Shown one piece after another: positions 62,269 through 64,000 of a DNA stretch of 64,000 nt (its first letter is position 1; the number at the start of each line of letters is the position of its first letter). The stretch covers positions 124,001 to 188,000 of the forward strand of contig NZ_LSYT01000007.1 of NCBI RefSeq assembly GCF_001602525.1, given 5' to 3'. The position numbers and the translations under genes were made by a program. A model generated the notes under the pieces. It made no database searches, was not told where the DNA came from, and saw nothing but the letters and a program-made list of their open reading frames with translations. This DNA is from Flavobacterium chilense (lineage in GTDB: Bacteria > Bacteroidota > Bacteroidia > Flavobacteriales > Flavobacteriaceae).

Positions 62269-63807
62269 ATGAAACTGAATGAGTTTATAACAGCTAGTGG
62301 AGAGACTATTTTTTACAATGGGCAACCTGATTTAGAAAAACTGGAAGTTTTGTGTTCTGGTGCAGGAGATATTTGGCATAGTTCATTCGAGCAAGGTTAT
62401 AAAAATGCATTTCCGGAATTGGTTTATCAAACAGCTACCTTTTTTTGGTACATAAATGATTTCGATAATCTGAATGAATGTGTAAGTTGGAGAATTAATT
62501 CAAATTCATTTGCAATTCGTAAATCTGTTTGGGAAGCTTTAGGAGGATTTGATTCTGAATATCAAAATCATCAAATTCAGGCGTTAGATTTTGGATATAA
62601 TGCTTTACGAAATTCTGCTGCAATACCACTTTATATAAAAGGTTTATTTGCAGATAATATAAAAGAGAAAATTAATATAACAGAAAAAGACAGATACATT
62701 TTTTTTAGAAAAAATTTCAAAAAAGAACATTCATTATTTATGCTTTACAGGGAAGGTTTCTGGAAGTGGAAAGAATGGAATGCTTTTTTTTATGCAGGGA
62801 AACATTTTAAGAGAAATCTGGAGAAACCAATAGTTAAGCCTCGTGATTTAATCCAAATCGAAGGAAAACTATCTATTAGTTATATCATTCCAACAATGAT
62901 GCGCCAGGATTTTACCTTACAATTGTTAGAAGATTTAAGAGTACAGAGCTATCCCGTTTCACAAGTAGTTGTAGTAGATGCAACTCCTACAGAGCTTAGA
63001 AATGAAAAGTTGTATTATGAAAAACAATTTCCTTTTGAGTTAATTGTCAAATGGCAACAAACAAAAGGAAGCTGTAGAGCGCGTAATGAAGCTATAGAAT
63101 TATGTACAGGTGAATATATTGTTTTTGGAGATGATGATATTCGTGTTCAGCCCAATTTTATTGAAGATCATATCAGATTATTACAAACCTACAAGGTAAA
63201 TGCTTGTAATGGTTTAGATATTAGAGCAGATAATGAGCAGCAAGAACTAACAGATTTAGAAGTTAAACTTGAAAAATTAGGAGATCAGAGATGGAAAACT
63301 GGTGCAGCCTTAACTTTTAGTAATGCCAATTCTTGTGTAAAAACAGAATATGTTCGAAAATTAACAGGTAATGATGTTAACTTTGATGGAGGCTATGGTG
63401 AAGATACTGATTTTGGAATGTCGTTAGCTAAACTAGGACAGGTTGTTCTTTTAAATCCTTTTTCTCCAAATTTACATTTAAAACCACCTGCAGGAGGATA
63501 CAGGTTTTGGGGTAATCAGGCTAAAATTATAGGAAACAAGAGAAAAATACAACCTTGGGAACTAGATACTCCGGTAAAAATGATTCGCCCTGTACCTAGC
63601 CCAACAATTATGTATGGTATTGTAAAACATTTTACATCTCAGCAAGTACTTGAATATAAATATAAATATTTTTTTCTATATCTCTTTAAAGGTTCAAAAA
63701 AAGGTCTTTTGTATCGATTTTTTCAATTACCTTACAAAAATATGCAATTCAAAAAATCTTTATTTTATGCAAGAAGATTAATTGAATTAGGGGTTCGACA
63801 TAAATAA
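62269..63807 (+). CDS. Glycosyltransferase family 2 with an extra N-terminal domain
   Basis: A 512-residue protein. Residues about 203-470 are a full GT-A domain (SISYIIPTMMRQDFTLQLL, VVVVDATPTE, GSCRARNEAIEL, GDDD at 287-290, DGGYGEDTDFGMSLA). Residues 1-130 look like the second half of another GT2 (SWRINSNSFAIRKSVWEAL then GGFDSEYQ), without the donor-binding half. This is either a fusion or a partial duplication. It is the last complete gene; a 48-base gap precedes the next frame. Confidence 0.82.
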   Translation: MKLNEFITASGETIFYNGQPDLEKLEVLCSGAGDIWHSSFEQGYKNAFPELVYQTATFFWYINDFDNLNECVSWRINSNSFAIRKSVWEALGGFDSEYQNHQIQALDFGYNALRNSAAIPLYIKGLFADNIKEKINITEKDRYIFFRKNFKKEHSLFMLYREGFWKWKEWNAFFYAGKHFKRNLEKPIVKPRDLIQIEGKLSISYIIPTMMRQDFTLQLLEDLRVQSYPVSQVVVVDATPTELRNEKLYYEKQFPFELIVKWQQTKGSCRARNEAIELCTGEYIVFGDDDIRVQPNFIEDHIRLLQTYKVNACNGLDIRADNEQQELTDLEVKLEKLGDQRWKTGAALTFSNANSCVKTEYVRKLTGNDVNFDGGYGEDTDFGMSLAKLGQVVLLNPFSPNLHLKPPAGGYRFWGNQAKIIGNKRKIQPWELDTPVKMIRPVPSPTIMYGIVKHFTSQQVLEYKYKYFFLYLFKGSKKGLLYRFFQLPYKNMQFKKSLFYARRLIELGVRHK

Positions 63808-63855
63808 ATTAGCGTAATTATCTCTTATAAAATATTAATTAATTTGTAATAAATT

Positions 63856-64000
63856 TTGATACAATCTATAACTTTTATAAAGCCGCTGGAAAACTATACA
63901 CTTCCCTATGATCATCAATCACATAAGGTTGTTATTGATTTAGCGAATATTAATCTTTCAAGCTGCGATTCTTTTGATATAAAAATTATCTTCTCAGAAG
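63856..64000 (+). CDS. N-terminus of an unidentified protein (cut by window end)
   Basis: An open frame runs from TTG at 63856 to the window end, 48 codons without a stop; an in-frame TAA precedes at 63850-63852. The translation begins IQSITFIKPLENYTLPYDHQ and looks like real protein in composition. I cannot assign a family from this fragment. It is probably the next gene of the glycan locus. Confidence 0.55.
   Translation, partial: MIQSITFIKPLENYTLPYDHQSHKVVIDLANINLSSCDSFDIKIIFSE

Noticed and set aside
1..64000. JUMPStart/ops element, CRISPR repeats, insertion sequences, attachment sites, tRNA or rRNA genes
   Set aside because: I looked for GGCGGTAG-like ops, regular spaced repeats, transposase motifs and tRNA-like arms and saw none; an exhaustive computed search was not possible.

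Overview
The window looks like part of the chromosome of a Flavobacterium-type member of the Bacteroidota. The DNA is very AT-rich, promoter-like sites resemble the Bacteroidota TTG / TAnnTTTG consensus, and the proteins (UpxY-type antiterminator, SLBB-rich Wza, animal-type UDP-glucose dehydrogenase) are typical of flavobacterial surface-polysaccharide loci. All genes are on the + strand. I see no rRNA, tRNA, CRISPR array or insertion sequence. This is one large surface-glycan biosynthesis and export region cut at both edges.

Region A (1-8236) is the regulatory and core end: the tail of a UDP-glucose 6-dehydrogenase, an UpxY/NusG-like antiterminator, an intergenic stretch with a terminator and competing RNA pairings, then a TviB/WbpO-type UDP-HexNAc dehydrogenase, ManC, RfbB, Wza and a Wzz-type chain-length protein. 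Region B (8559-24175) is an ECA-like Wzx/Wzy module. WecB and WecC make UDP-ManNAcA, WecE makes dTDP-Fuc4N, and a WecF homologue should transfer it. Tightly coupled with wecE and wecF are an SDR, an ATP-grasp ligase, a HAD hydrolase and a NeuD/PglD-type acyltransferase. A flippase, a polymerase, several glycosyltransferases and RfbC complete the module. A decayed rfbA copy lies directly after rfbC.

Region C (24671-32874) holds a WecA-like initiating transferase, a PglE-like aminotransferase, an Amj/DUF2837-like candidate flippase, a second polymerase, RfbD, intact RfbA and a PglF-type 4,6-dehydratase. A strong terminator follows.

Region D (33057-63807) begins with a Wzm/Wzt ABC exporter. A GDP-sugar block follows: a GT10 transferase, an acetyltransferase, an Fcl-like reductase, an acyltransferase, a ColD-like dehydratase whose catalytic Lys is His, a GT11 transferase and Gmd. 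It suggests GDP-L-fucose and/or GDP-colitose. Seven glycosyltransferases come next, then a nonulosonic-acid set (NeuA, NeuB, NeuC/LegG with an acyltransferase inside), two polysaccharide deacetylases, a GNAT protein, further glycosyltransferases and an MBOAT/SGNH O-acylation pair. A new reading frame starts at the right edge.

Together the genes supply UDP-uronic acids, dTDP-rhamnose, dTDP-Fuc4N, GDP-deoxyhexoses, CMP-nonulosonate and 4-amino-sugars to at least two, perhaps three, glycan assembly routes (two Wzy-dependent, one ABC-dependent). Only one Wza/Wzz pair is visible. Assignments rest on motifs and family resemblance read by eye; acceptor and sugar specificities are inference.
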